A stretch of DNA of 64,000 nt from Shewanella sp. SNU WT4 (lineage in GTDB: Bacteria > Pseudomonadota > Gammaproteobacteria > Enterobacterales > Shewanellaceae): contig NZ_CP041151.1 in assembly GCF_006494715.1 (NCBI RefSeq), positions 1,860,001 through 1,924,000 of the forward strand, given 5' to 3'. The notes under the pieces were generated by a model. It made no database searches, was not told the DNA's origin, and saw only the letters and a list, made by a program, of their open reading frames with translations. This document shows, one piece after another, positions 19,969 to 29,022 of this stretch. Every line of letters starts with the position of its first letter. Position 1 is the stretch's first letter. A program made the position numbers and the translations under genes.

Positions 19969-22794
19969 ATGACAATGCAAACTGCAGTGGCTAACGCTGT
20001 TGGTATCAGCCTGTTTGCTATGGGGGTTAGCTCTATTCCCGCATTTGCGACAGAAACCAACGAAGTTGAACGGATTGAAGTCACAGGCTCACGAATTGTT
20101 AGGGAAGGCGCGATAGCTCCAACACCTGTGACTGTGATTACTGGTAAAGAGCTGCTCAATACGGGTGCAGTTAACATTGCCGATGCACTGAATGAATTAC
20201 CGCAACTGGCGGACACATATTCACTCGGTAATTCAGGTACTTCCATTGGTACTGCGGGTCTGAATCGTTTAGATTTACGCGGTATGGGTTCGAATCGAAC
20301 CTTGGTACTGGTGGATGGTAAGCGCCATGTGGCGGCTGTTCCTGGCTCTGCGGCTATGGATATTAATACTATTCCTACCGCTTGGGTTGAAAGCGTTGAG
20401 ATTATTACCGGCGGTGCATCGGCGATTTATGGTGCCGATGCCGTGACTGGCGTGGTTAACTTTAAGCTCAAAAAGAGTATTGAAGGCTTTAACGCTAATG
20501 TCAGCAGTGGTTGGGCTGAAGACAGCGGTTATAACAATCAGCGCGCATCACTTAGTTACGGTAGTAACTTTGATAATGACCGTGGTAATGCCGCTATTTC
20601 GGTGGAATACGCGCAGCAAGCGCGCCTCGATATGATGGAACGCGATCAGACCGCAGTCTCTTGGGCAAGGTTTGCCGATAAATCTGGCAATACTGTCAAT
20701 GAGTTTTTACCTAATGCTGGTCATTATCGGATCAGTAATGGCGGCACTACCAACATAGGCGGCAAATATTACACCTTTGACCCAGATGGCAGTGTGCGTG
20801 AAGTTGACCGTGGCGATAAATTTGATGGCGCCTATTGCGCTGGTGATTGCGACTACATCAATTTACGCCAGTGGGAAGAACTACAACCGGAATTTGATCG
20901 CACCACAGTGAACTTCAAAGTGAATTACGATCTTACCGATTCGCTCAACGGTTACTTGGAAGCTAAGTATTCGCAAACTAATGCGACCACGGCAGGTCAG
21001 CCAGCCTTCTTTTTCTTTAACCCTAAAACCACCATTGAAAGAGATAATGCTTTCATCAGCAATGAACTTGGCGCCTTGATGGATACTGCAGGCCTTGACA
21101 GTATCATGGTTAACCGGTTTATGAGTGATTTGGGGCCGCGCACCGAAGAAGATGAACGCACCACCCAGCGTTATGTGATGGGTATTCAAGGTGAAGTATT
21201 TAGCGGTTGGGACATGGACTCTTATGTGGTTTATGGCCAAACCAAGCATGACAGAACTAACCTTAACAACCTGATCTACGATAACTTTAACTATGCCATC
21301 GATGCCATTAAAGACCCCACTACTGGTCAAATTGTGTGCCGTGACTTAGAAGCTAGAGCCAATGGCTGCGTGCCCGCAAATATCTTTGGTCATGGTAATT
21401 TAAGTGATGAAGCGCGTGATTATATCAGTACTACTACTCGCGGTAGCTCTACTATCAAGCAGTTTGTGACTGGTGCATCCATCGCTAACTCGAGTTTATT
21501 TGAGTTACCCGCGGGTTATGTCGGGGTTGCGACAGGGGTTGAATATCGCCGCGAAGAAAGTACTTCCGATGAAGACCCATTTGCCGCCGCAGGCAATACC
21601 TTCTTCAATGCTTTGCAAAGTGAAGGTGGTAAATTTAACGTTAAAGAAATTTTTGCTGAAGTCTCTATTCCACTGCTCGCCGATTTGCCGTTAATCGAAC
21701 AGCTGAATATGGATGCGGCGGTGCGTTATGCTGATTATTCATCTGTGGGTGATGCTACCAGTTGGAAGCTTGGGCTTGATTGGGCGCTATATAGTGATTT
21801 GCGAGTGCGCTCGACCATTGCTACCGCGATGCGGGCACCTAATATTGGTGAGCTTTATTCCGCGCAGTCGCAGAACTTCTTTAGGGTGAACGATAGCTGT
21901 AAAGCCAGTGAAATGACCAGTTTAACTCCAGAGCAGCGCGCTATTCGCAGTGCTAATTGTGCAGCCCTTGGTGTACCCACTGGCTTTGATGATCCCTATG
22001 ATGATAAGACCCTCGAAGGGTTATCTGGCGGTAATGAAAACTTAAAGCCTGAAGAGTCTAAGTCATTTACCGCAGGCTTTGTGTTTGAGCCAAGCTATGT
22101 CGAAAACTTAGTCTTTATGGTGGATTATTGGCAGATTGAAATTACCGATGCTATTAGCTCAATTAGCGCGCAAGATATTATAGATAAGTGCGTGGATTCA
22201 GCGACGGGAGTCGATAATCAATATTGCAGCTTGATCACCCGCGATAAGAATAATCATCAAATCACAAACATTTTACAGGTAGTGCAAAATATAGCCAAGT
22301 CAGAAACCTCTGGGGTGGATTTCCAGTTAGGATATGATTTCCCATTGGCAGGCGGTGACTTTAAAACCAACTTACTGGCGACTTATTTAATCGAGAGTAA
22401 GAGTTATCCATTCCAAGATAATGTCAGCGAATATGAAGAATATGCTGGCGTAATTGGCGATGCTAAATGGCAAGGGCAACTTAGGTTTGCCTACAATATA
22501 GATGCGTTAACCTTAAATTGGAAAACGACTTATATCGATAGGGTAAGTTTATATACCGACCAATTTAGCGCTAATTACGATAAGCCTTATTCCAATATTA
22601 TGGAATATGGTTCATACGCGACCACAGATATTTTTGGTTCTTATGAGTTGAATAATGGCTTATCTATTGGTTTAGGTGTTGATAATTTATTCGATAGAGA
22701 TTTGCCGATTATGGCTACTGGTAACGGCAGTGGCCAAGGCGGCTACGATAATATAGGTAGGTTCTATTATTTAACGCTAGATTATGCCATCTAA
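19969..22794 (+). CDS. TonB-dependent outer-membrane receptor 1
   Basis: Energy-coupled outer-membrane importer of unknown substrate. It has a signal peptide (SLFAMGVSSIPAFA), a TonB-box/plug start ERIEVTGSRI, a plug with LDLRGMGSNRTLVLVDGKR and GASAIYGADAVTGVVNF, and a C-terminal barrel ending in Ile after FYYLTLDYA. Extracellular loops contain close cysteine pairs (CAGDC; CRDLEARANGC). The ATG at 19969 is preferred: it has an AGGATGAGG ribosome-binding site and leaves a standard signal peptide, giving 941 residues. The subtype is typical of Alteromonadales peptide or carbohydrate receptors. Its terminator is split by an IS4-family element. Confidence 0.9.
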   Translation: MTMQTAVANAVGISLFAMGVSSIPAFATETNEVERIEVTGSRIVREGAIAPTPVTVITGKELLNTGAVNIADALNELPQLADTYSLGNSGTSIGTAGLNRLDLRGMGSNRTLVLVDGKRHVAAVPGSAAMDINTIPTAWVESVEIITGGASAIYGADAVTGVVNFKLKKSIEGFNANVSSGWAEDSGYNNQRASLSYGSNFDNDRGNAAISVEYAQQARLDMMERDQTAVSWARFADKSGNTVNEFLPNAGHYRISNGGTTNIGGKYYTFDPDGSVREVDRGDKFDGAYCAGDCDYINLRQWEELQPEFDRTTVNFKVNYDLTDSLNGYLEAKYSQTNATTAGQPAFFFFNPKTTIERDNAFISNELGALMDTAGLDSIMVNRFMSDLGPRTEEDERTTQRYVMGIQGEVFSGWDMDSYVVYGQTKHDRTNLNNLIYDNFNYAIDAIKDPTTGQIVCRDLEARANGCVPANIFGHGNLSDEARDYISTTTRGSSTIKQFVTGASIANSSLFELPAGYVGVATGVEYRREESTSDEDPFAAAGNTFFNALQSEGGKFNVKEIFAEVSIPLLADLPLIEQLNMDAAVRYADYSSVGDATSWKLGLDWALYSDLRVRSTIATAMRAPNIGELYSAQSQNFFRVNDSCKASEMTSLTPEQRAIRSANCAALGVPTGFDDPYDDKTLEGLSGGNENLKPEESKSFTAGFVFEPSYVENLVFMVDYWQIEITDAISSISAQDIIDKCVDSATGVDNQYCSLITRDKNNHQITNILQVVQNIAKSETSGVDFQLGYDFPLAGGDFKTNLLATYLIESKSYPFQDNVSEYEEYAGVIGDAKWQGQLRFAYNIDALTLNWKTTYIDRVSLYTDQFSANYDKPYSNIMEYGSYATTDIFGSYELNNGLSIGLGVDNLFDRDLPIMATGNGSGQGGYDNIGRFYYLTLDYAI

Positions 22795-22815
22795 TGTTTA
22801 AACGATAAAAAAGCC

Positions 22816-22825
22816 CTCAACTGAG
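22816..22825. repeat. Left target-site duplication of IS copy 1
   Basis: CTCAACTGAG, repeated exactly at 24245-24254 on the other side of the element. Confidence 0.92.
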
Positions 22826-22852
22826 TAATGCCGATCAGTTAAGACAGATCGC

Positions 22853-24235
22853 TTGACGATCTCACTGAAAGGATCAAAATCCGATGACCCCATGTCATCG
22901 GATTTTTTTATGCAACTTTCAGAAGCTTTGGCGCGTACTCATATCAATCGCCATACCGAATTCACCTGTCTGGCCGATGTGCTTGAGCCAGATTTAATTC
23001 AGTCGTGCCTTGATTCACATGGTGTTGCCAGTTTACGGCGACGTAAGTTACCTATGGATGCCATGATTTGGGCGGTGATTGGTATGGCTCTGTTCAGAGG
23101 CGAGTCCGTCCGCTCTCTCATCAATAAGCTTGATATCGTCTTACCTCAAGAGGTGGATTACGTGGCTCGCAGCGCTGTCACGCAAGCGCGCAAGCGCCTG
23201 GGCTCTGACGTTGTTCAGGATGTGTTTAAGCGAAGCGCCAAGACTTGGCATGAGAGAGCAGAGCATCCTCATTGGTGTGGACTCAACCTCTACGGTGTCG
23301 ATGGTGTCGTGTGGCGAACACCTGATAGTGAGCAAAACAACCAGGCCTTTGCCAAAACCGCCAATGCTGCTGGTGATGCTGCCTATCCTCAAATTCGTAT
23401 GGTTTGCATGATGGAATTAAGCAGTCACTTGGTATTGAACAGCGCCTTTGATTCTGTTGCTGTCAGTGAAATGAATTTAGCCGCCGAACTGATATCCAGC
23501 ATACCCAATAACAGCCTGACGCTGTTTGACAGAGGCTTCTATTCGTTGGGGCTTTTGCACGCCTGGCAACAGGCTCAACCTAACAGCCACTGGCTGCTGC
23601 CGTTGAAGAAAGGGACACAATATGAAGTGGTACGCTCTTTAGGAAAACACGACCAACTGGTGCAGTTAACCACCACACCTCAAGCCAGAAAGAAGTGGCC
23701 TATGCTGCCTGACAATATTGAAGCTCGCTTACTGACGAAGACGGTAAAAGGTAAGTTGGTTTCAATTTTGACCTCATTAACTGACCCCTTGCGTTATCCG
23801 GGGGCCGAGATAGTGGATTTATATGCCCATCGATGGGAGATAGAAGTGGGCTATCGGGAGATGAAGCAGCATCTGCTGGAGAGTCGCTTTACGTTACGCA
23901 GTCAATTGCCAGAGCTGGTTATCCAAGAATTGTGGGGGGTACTGTTGGCCTATAACCTCATCAGATACAAGATGGTGTTGATGGCTAAAAGCTTACCGTC
24001 GTTACATCCGAACCAATTGAGCTTTAGAGATGCGTCGAGTTATATCATTTTAAAACTGACTCAGCTGTCATCTCAAACGCGAGGGAATGTCCCGAGAGAT
24101 GTCTTGGACATAGTGCGTAATGCGAGACAGTTCAAGCTTGATGGGAAACGGGATAGGGCCTATCCACGTGCGTTAAAAATGAGTAAAAACAAGTATCCCA
24201 TTAAGCCTAAGAAAAATGCCGTTCACACTAAGTGA
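22853..24235 (+). CDS. IS4-family DDE transposase, copy 1
   Basis: 460 residues if started at TTG 22853. In-frame ATGs lie at 22892 and 22910, and the real start is uncertain. The DDE domain has its first Asp in YGVDGVVWR, its second in [10 protein letters not shown], and the IS4 signature Y-2-R-3-E-6-K exactly as [16 protein letters not shown] 13-bp perfect hairpin covers codons for residues ~9-18. The frame is intact, so the element is probably active. Confidence 0.9.
   Translation: MTISLKGSKSDDPMSSDFFMQLSEALARTHINRHTEFTCLADVLEPDLIQSCLDSHGVASLRRRKLPMDAMIWAVIGMALFRGESVRSLINKLDIVLPQEVDYVARSAVTQARKRLGSDVVQDVFKRSAKTWHERAEHPHWCGLNLYGVDGVVWRTPDSEQNNQAFAKTANAAGDAAYPQIRMVCMMELSSHLVLNSAFDSVAVSEMNLAAELISSIPNNSLTLFDRGFYSLGLLHAWQQAQPNSHWLLPLKKGTQYEVVRSLGKHDQLVQLTTTPQARKKWPMLPDNIEARLLTKTVKGKLVSILTSLTDPLRYPGAEIVDLYAHRWEIEVGYREMKQHLLESRFTLRSQLPELVIQELWGVLLAYNLIRYKMVLMAKSLPSLHPNQLSFRDASSYIILKLTQLSSQTRGNVPRDVLDIVRNARQFKLDGKRDRAYPRALKMSKNKYPIKPKKNAVHTK
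22876..22909 (+). promoter_or_regulatory. Hairpin plus T-run at the transposase start, copy 1
   Basis: Perfect 13-bp stem AAAATCCGATGAC / GTCATCGGATTTT with loop CCCAT, followed by further Ts and an in-frame ATG at 22910. It can act as an intrinsic terminator or start-codon sequestering structure against read-through from the host gene. The same structure occurs in copy 2 at 27572-27605. Confidence 0.75.
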
Positions 24236-24244
24236 ACGGCATTA

Positions 24245-24254
24245 CTCAACTGAG
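24245..24254. repeat. Right target-site duplication of IS copy 1
   Basis: CTCAACTGAG, an exact copy of 22816-22825. Confidence 0.92.
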
Positions 24255-24262
24255 GGCTTTTT

Positions 24263-24802
24263 TTTGCATAAAAGTTAGCGTTAGTGAGATGTTATTGAAT
24301 ATTTTACGTTTGCAAGTCTCTATTGGCTCTGGTTTATAGCACTTTTTTGGTTGTCGACCAGAATGTGCCAATCCTTGATGTTGATAAATGACTCGTTAAC
24401 ATGTGAATGGCCATAAAGCTTAATTTATTGTCAGTTTACTCAGTCATTAATCCCTTATAGTTGCGAGTTAAATGATATTTGCGGTGTGATATTCATCACG
24501 GATTTGACAATTTCGTGCCGTTCGATTTTTTGTTGTTAAATGTTAATTGTTATGCGCTTGTGTTAATTGGTATTTGCTAATCAAGCCTGCTACTACTGGT
24601 TGTTCCTTATGCTAATAATAATTAGTCAATTCATTTATCTCATCAAATTTAACCAAGCTTAAAAAAGTGACTATTTTAGTTAACAATATTTAATGTTGAC
24701 CTGTTGCTTGTTATTGATAAGTATTTTTATCGGAAGGCATGGTTATTAAAATAATAAGTTTCGGTAAATCCTCCTACTGCCGAATGTTGAGGGAATGAAA
24801 AT
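24263..24802. other. Intergenic region upstream of receptor 2
   Basis: About 540 bp, AT-rich, no gene seen. It contains the CRP-like site at 24485-24500 followed by TTGACA (24504-24509), but no convincing -10 at the right distance. A short CTAAT/ATTAG inverted repeat lies near 24610. Confidence 0.5.
24485..24500 (+). promoter_or_regulatory. CRP-like site upstream of receptor 2
   Basis: TGTGATATTCATCACG matches TGTGAT-N4-ATCACA at 11 of 12 fixed positions. It lies 4 bp before TTGACA, about 300 bp from the receptor start. Binding is inferred. Confidence 0.55.
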
Positions 24803-27472
24803 ATGTCAACGCAAACAGCTGTATCTAAGGCAGTACGTCTTAGTTTGTTTGCTTTAGTTTCATCATCTGTGGCCAATATCGCCCAGGCTGAAACTGAGCA
24901 AAATGAAAATAATCTTGAACGCATTGAAGTCACTGGTTCACGCATTCAACGTACTGATATGGAAACCTCATCACCTGTGACCGTGATCAGCAAGGCTGAA
25001 ATTGATGCTTCAGGTGTGGCGACTGTGTCTGATTTTGTACGTAATTTATCACAGAACAGTTTTGGTTCATTTCGTGATGCGTCAGGATTTGGTGCCGGTC
25101 AATCATCGCAATCAACTGTGAGTATGCGTGGTCTTGGCCCGCAGCGTACCTTGCTGTTGATTGATGGTCGCCGCATGGGGTCATCGGTGGCATTTGGCGG
25201 TGGTACTCAAAATCTTAACGTTGTGCCTATGGCTGCGGTGGAACGCATTGAAGTACTGCGTGATGGTGCTTCTGCGGTTTATGGCTCTGATGCTGTAGCA
25301 GGCGTAATTAACATTATCACCAAAAAAGAATACCAAGGCGTGGAAGTGGATGCTGAACAAGGCATTACTGAGCACGGCGGTGCGGAAAACAGTAACCTAC
25401 GTATGACCTTTGGTGTGTCAGGTGACAAAACCAATATGGTCGCTTCAGTAGAATACTTTAATCGCTCTCCCTTGTATGACAGAGACAGAGATTTTAGTAG
25501 TCACTTAGATAGTTCTTGGGGCTGGCCTGGCACAGGTTCTTACACTGATGGTAGTAAGCCGAAAGTTGATAAGGAAGGAAAACCAGTACTTGATGCAAAT
25601 GGTAAGCCTGTGTATGAAACGGTTTCCTTTGCTGATGCGCGCTGTGATGGCTCAGAAAATTCAAGCTTAATCACAGATAATAAAGGCAATAAAATTTGCG
25701 CATACAACGCCGCGCAAGACTCTGCCACTATGGCTGCGCAAGAACGTTTCTCGACTTTCTTTAAAGTGGATCATGAGCTCACCGCTGACATCAACTGGAC
25801 TAACCGTCTGATGATGACTCGGGTGTGGACTGAAGGTCAGTATGCCGGCGCGCCAAACAGTAATAACCCAGTACTTAAACATACGAGTGAAAACTCAGAC
25901 ATCTATCTGGCAACGGTTGATAAATATGGCAGCCAATGGTTAAAGGATGAAGTGGCTGCTGGTCGCTATGTTGATATCGCGCTTAAAATGCGAACCACGC
26001 CGCTTGGGCCAAGGATCACTAAGGTTCAAGACTCAGATATTAACTTCTTAACCGCACTCGATGGTTATTCAGATGTGTTAGGCGGCATGACTTGGGGTTT
26101 GGGCGCGCAGTGGATCCGATCCGATGTAAGTTCTGTGCAATCAGGCGCGGCTAACGCCACTGTTATTCAAGAGTTATTAGATAACGGTAAGCTTGATTAC
26201 TTTGCCGCGGGTAGCGGTTATGTTGAAGGTCATAATGAAGAGGCGATTCAGGCCGCAGGCCATACCGCGTTATTTAACGGCCGGGTGCAAACCTATGGTG
26301 TCGATGGCGGCTTTAGCATAGATCTGTTTGATATTCCCAATGGCACCATTCCATTAGCCTTAGGCTTTGAGTGGAACCGTACCGAATATGAAAAAATTTA
26401 TGACTTAGCATCTAACCAAGGCAATATTGTCGGCAGCTCAGGTGGCGACATTATCACAGGTAAGAGTCGTGAAGTATGGTCATTATCGGCAGAAACCATT
26501 ATTCCGGTATTGGATAATTTAGACGTGGAATTGTCGGCTCGTTTTGATGACTACAGCGATTTTGGTAGTACTTTCAATCCGAAAGCTGGTATTAGCTATC
26601 GCCCATTTGACTCGTTATTACTGCGCGCCTCTTATGGCACAGGCTTTAGAGCGCCAACCTTTGATGATTTGTACACAGGTCAGTCGGAAACCTTCCTATG
26701 GGCTTCAGATTGGGCATCATGCGCAGGCTCTTCAACCTGTGATAAGAAGCAATACAAGGCATTTTATCAGGGCAACGAAGACTTAGAGCCTGAAGAGTCA
26801 ACCTCTTTGTCTATGGGAATGGTGTGGAATATCACTGATGAGTTAGATGTTGAACTCTCTTATTATGATATCCAAATAGATAATGTTATCAGCACCTTGT
26901 CATCACAAGATGTATTTAACTTAGAGCGCGATGGCTATGATGTTTCAGGAATGCTGTTCCGCGAGAATAATGGCGACGTTAACCATCTCTTATTGCAAAA
27001 ACTGAATTTGGGTGAGTTAAAAACCCGCGGCATTGATTTCAACGTCCGTTACTTATTGCCAACCCAAGTGGGTGACTTTAACTTTGGCGCTGAGACCAAT
27101 TATGTCTTGAGCTGGGAAGCTAAGGATGGCCCAAATTCGCCAATGGAAGATATCGTGGGTGAAACAGATCAACCGCAATTTAGGATAAATCTTAGCTCTA
27201 CCTGGTCACATAATGAGTGGGAAGCATCTTTGTTTGCCCGTTATACCGCAGAGCAAGAAGATGCTGAATATGGCAAGACGGACGGTCAATGGATAGTCGA
27301 TACGCAAGTAGGTTACTATTTACCATGGAATGCTAAAGTCAATCTTGGTATTCGTAATTTACTTGATGAAGAGCCGCCATTTAATTATGAAGTTGGTTTC
27401 CCTTATTACAGCACTAGCTTATATGACCCCATAGGGCGTGAATATTATCTGCGTTACAACCAGAAGTTTTAA
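24803..27472 (+). CDS. TonB-dependent outer-membrane receptor 2
   Basis: Importer of the same subtype as its neighbours. The signal peptide ends SSVANIAQA, then LERIEVTGSRIQRTDMETSSPVTV. The plug has MRGLGPQRTLLLIDGRR and GASAVYGSDAVAGVINIITKK, followed by a barrel with the terminal segment YYLRYNQKF. 889 residues. The GAGGG ribosome-binding site supports the ATG at 24803. Cysteine pairs occur in predicted loops. It is bracketed by two identical direct IS copies, so recombination between them could delete it. The substrate is unknown. Confidence 0.9.
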   Translation: MSTQTAVSKAVRLSLFALVSSSVANIAQAETEQNENNLERIEVTGSRIQRTDMETSSPVTVISKAEIDASGVATVSDFVRNLSQNSFGSFRDASGFGAGQSSQSTVSMRGLGPQRTLLLIDGRRMGSSVAFGGGTQNLNVVPMAAVERIEVLRDGASAVYGSDAVAGVINIITKKEYQGVEVDAEQGITEHGGAENSNLRMTFGVSGDKTNMVASVEYFNRSPLYDRDRDFSSHLDSSWGWPGTGSYTDGSKPKVDKEGKPVLDANGKPVYETVSFADARCDGSENSSLITDNKGNKICAYNAAQDSATMAAQERFSTFFKVDHELTADINWTNRLMMTRVWTEGQYAGAPNSNNPVLKHTSENSDIYLATVDKYGSQWLKDEVAAGRYVDIALKMRTTPLGPRITKVQDSDINFLTALDGYSDVLGGMTWGLGAQWIRSDVSSVQSGAANATVIQELLDNGKLDYFAAGSGYVEGHNEEAIQAAGHTALFNGRVQTYGVDGGFSIDLFDIPNGTIPLALGFEWNRTEYEKIYDLASNQGNIVGSSGGDIITGKSREVWSLSAETIIPVLDNLDVELSARFDDYSDFGSTFNPKAGISYRPFDSLLLRASYGTGFRAPTFDDLYTGQSETFLWASDWASCAGSSTCDKKQYKAFYQGNEDLEPEESTSLSMGMVWNITDELDVELSYYDIQIDNVISTLSSQDVFNLERDGYDVSGMLFRENNGDVNHLLLQKLNLGELKTRGIDFNVRYLLPTQVGDFNFGAETNYVLSWEAKDGPNSPMEDIVGETDQPQFRINLSSTWSHNEWEASLFARYTAEQEDAEYGKTDGQWIVDTQVGYYLPWNAKVNLGIRNLLDEEPPFNYEVGFPYYSTSLYDPIGREYYLRYNQKF

Positions 27473-27510
27473 TATTCATATCATGTAAAGTAAGCGTATA
27501 AAAAAAGACC

Positions 27511-27521
27511 AGTCAATAGCT
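27511..27521. repeat. Left target-site duplication of IS copy 2
   Basis: AGTCAATAGCT, repeated exactly at 28941-28951. At 11 bp it is one longer than for copy 1. Confidence 0.92.
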
Positions 27522-28940
27522 TAATGCCGATCAGTTAAGACAGATCGCTTGACGATCTCACTGAAAGGATCAAAATCCGATGACCCCATGTCATCGGATT
27601 TTTTTATGCAACTTTCAGAAGCTTTGGCGCGTACTCATATCAATCGCCATACCGAATTCACCTGTCTGGCCGATGTGCTTGAGCCAGATTTAATTCAGTC
27701 GTGCCTTGATTCACATGGTGTTGCCAGTTTACGGCGACGTAAGTTACCTATGGATGCCATGATTTGGGCGGTGATTGGTATGGCTCTGTTCAGAGGCGAG
27801 TCCGTCCGCTCTCTCATCAATAAGCTTGATATCGTCTTACCTCAAGAGGTGGATTACGTGGCTCGCAGCGCTGTCACGCAAGCGCGCAAGCGCCTGGGCT
27901 CTGACGTTGTTCAGGATGTGTTTAAGCGAAGCGCCAAGACTTGGCATGAGAGAGCAGAGCATCCTCATTGGTGTGGACTCAACCTCTACGGTGTCGATGG
28001 TGTCGTGTGGCGAACACCTGATAGTGAGCAAAACAACCAGGCCTTTGCCAAAACCGCCAATGCTGCTGGTGATGCTGCCTATCCTCAAATTCGTATGGTT
28101 TGCATGATGGAATTAAGCAGTCACTTGGTATTGAACAGCGCCTTTGATTCTGTTGCTGTCAGTGAAATGAATTTAGCCGCCGAACTGATATCCAGCATAC
28201 CCAATAACAGCCTGACGCTGTTTGACAGAGGCTTCTATTCGTTGGGGCTTTTGCACGCCTGGCAACAGGCTCAACCTAACAGCCACTGGCTGCTGCCGTT
28301 GAAGAAAGGGACACAATATGAAGTGGTACGCTCTTTAGGAAAACACGACCAACTGGTGCAGTTAACCACCACACCTCAAGCCAGAAAGAAGTGGCCTATG
28401 CTGCCTGACAATATTGAAGCTCGCTTACTGACGAAGACGGTAAAAGGTAAGTTGGTTTCAATTTTGACCTCATTAACTGACCCCTTGCGTTATCCGGGGG
28501 CCGAGATAGTGGATTTATATGCCCATCGATGGGAGATAGAAGTGGGCTATCGGGAGATGAAGCAGCATCTGCTGGAGAGTCGCTTTACGTTACGCAGTCA
28601 ATTGCCAGAGCTGGTTATCCAAGAATTGTGGGGGGTACTGTTGGCCTATAACCTCATCAGATACAAGATGGTGTTGATGGCTAAAAGCTTACCGTCGTTA
28701 CATCCGAACCAATTGAGCTTTAGAGATGCGTCGAGTTATATCATTTTAAAACTGACTCAGCTGTCATCTCAAACGCGAGGGAATGTCCCGAGAGATGTCT
28801 TGGACATAGTGCGTAATGCGAGACAGTTCAAGCTTGATGGGAAACGGGATAGGGCCTATCCACGTGCGTTAAAAATGAGTAAAAACAAGTATCCCATTAA
28901 GCCTAAGAAAAATGCCGTTCACACTAAGTGAACGGCATTA
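27522..28940 (+). mobile_element. IS4-family insertion sequence, copy 2 (1,419 bp)
   Basis: Same length, terminal repeats, internal hairpin and encoded protein as copy 1, in the same orientation 4,696 bp downstream, so the pair are direct repeats. The 11-bp target duplication is intact, so neither copy arose by recombination with the other. Confidence 0.93.
27549..28931 (+). CDS. IS4-family DDE transposase, copy 2
   Basis: Translation is identical to copy 1 (460 residues from a TTG, with in-frame ATGs at 27588 and 27606). It carries the same DDE residues and the [15 protein letters not shown] signature. Intact frame. Confidence 0.9.
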   Translation: MTISLKGSKSDDPMSSDFFMQLSEALARTHINRHTEFTCLADVLEPDLIQSCLDSHGVASLRRRKLPMDAMIWAVIGMALFRGESVRSLINKLDIVLPQEVDYVARSAVTQARKRLGSDVVQDVFKRSAKTWHERAEHPHWCGLNLYGVDGVVWRTPDSEQNNQAFAKTANAAGDAAYPQIRMVCMMELSSHLVLNSAFDSVAVSEMNLAAELISSIPNNSLTLFDRGFYSLGLLHAWQQAQPNSHWLLPLKKGTQYEVVRSLGKHDQLVQLTTTPQARKKWPMLPDNIEARLLTKTVKGKLVSILTSLTDPLRYPGAEIVDLYAHRWEIEVGYREMKQHLLESRFTLRSQLPELVIQELWGVLLAYNLIRYKMVLMAKSLPSLHPNQLSFRDASSYIILKLTQLSSQTRGNVPRDVLDIVRNARQFKLDGKRDRAYPRALKMSKNKYPIKPKKNAVHTK

Positions 28941-28951
28941 AGTCAATAGCT
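28941..28951. repeat. Right target-site duplication of IS copy 2
   Basis: AGTCAATAGCT, an exact copy of 27511-27521. GGTCTT follows, the right half of the old terminator stem. Confidence 0.92.
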
Positions 28952-28963
28952 GGTCTTAATTAG

Positions 28964-29021
28964 ATGGTCCGCCTCACCCCTAAGCTAAGCTTAGGGTTAG
29001 GCAAACAAAGAGGCGAACCAT
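28964..29021 (+). repeat. Long imperfect palindrome before the IS1111-type transposase
   Basis: ATGGTCCGCCTC pairs with GAGGCGAACCAT (11 of 12), and within it CCTAAGCT pairs with AGCTTAGG. The outer arm is also the element's left subterminal repeat, so the same 12-mer occurs three times in the element, once just before the transposase ATG. Confidence 0.7.
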
Positions 29022-29022
29022 C

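Larger units (their letters stand above)
22826..24244 (+). mobile_element. IS4-family insertion sequence, copy 1 (1,419 bp)
   Basis: The ends are imperfect inverted repeats: TAATGCCGATCAGTTAAG on the left against TAATGCCGTTCACTTAGT read inward from the right. A 10-bp direct duplication flanks it. It holds one transposase. Same length and boundaries as copy 2 at 27522-28940, with identical translated products, so transposition was recent. The right end also folds as a 12-bp hairpin (AATGCCGTTCAC/GTGAACGGCATT) overlapping the transposase stop codon. Confidence 0.93.
22807..24262 (+). terminator. Receptor 1 terminator, interrupted by the IS
   Basis: Left half is A6-GCCCTCAACTGAG (22807-22825). 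Right half is CTCAACTGAGGGC-T8 (from 24245). Removing the IS and one copy of the target duplication restores GCCCTC-AACT-GAGGGC flanked by A6 and T8, an intrinsic terminator. Confidence 0.85.

Noticed and set aside
20285..20305. tRNA T-loop-like GGTTCGAATC sequence
   Set aside because: It lies inside the receptor 1 coding sequence and has no cloverleaf around it.
24603..24640. Possible Fur box upstream of receptor 2
   Set aside because: Only a 5-bp inverted repeat in AT-rich sequence. Agreement with the 19-bp Fur consensus is poor.
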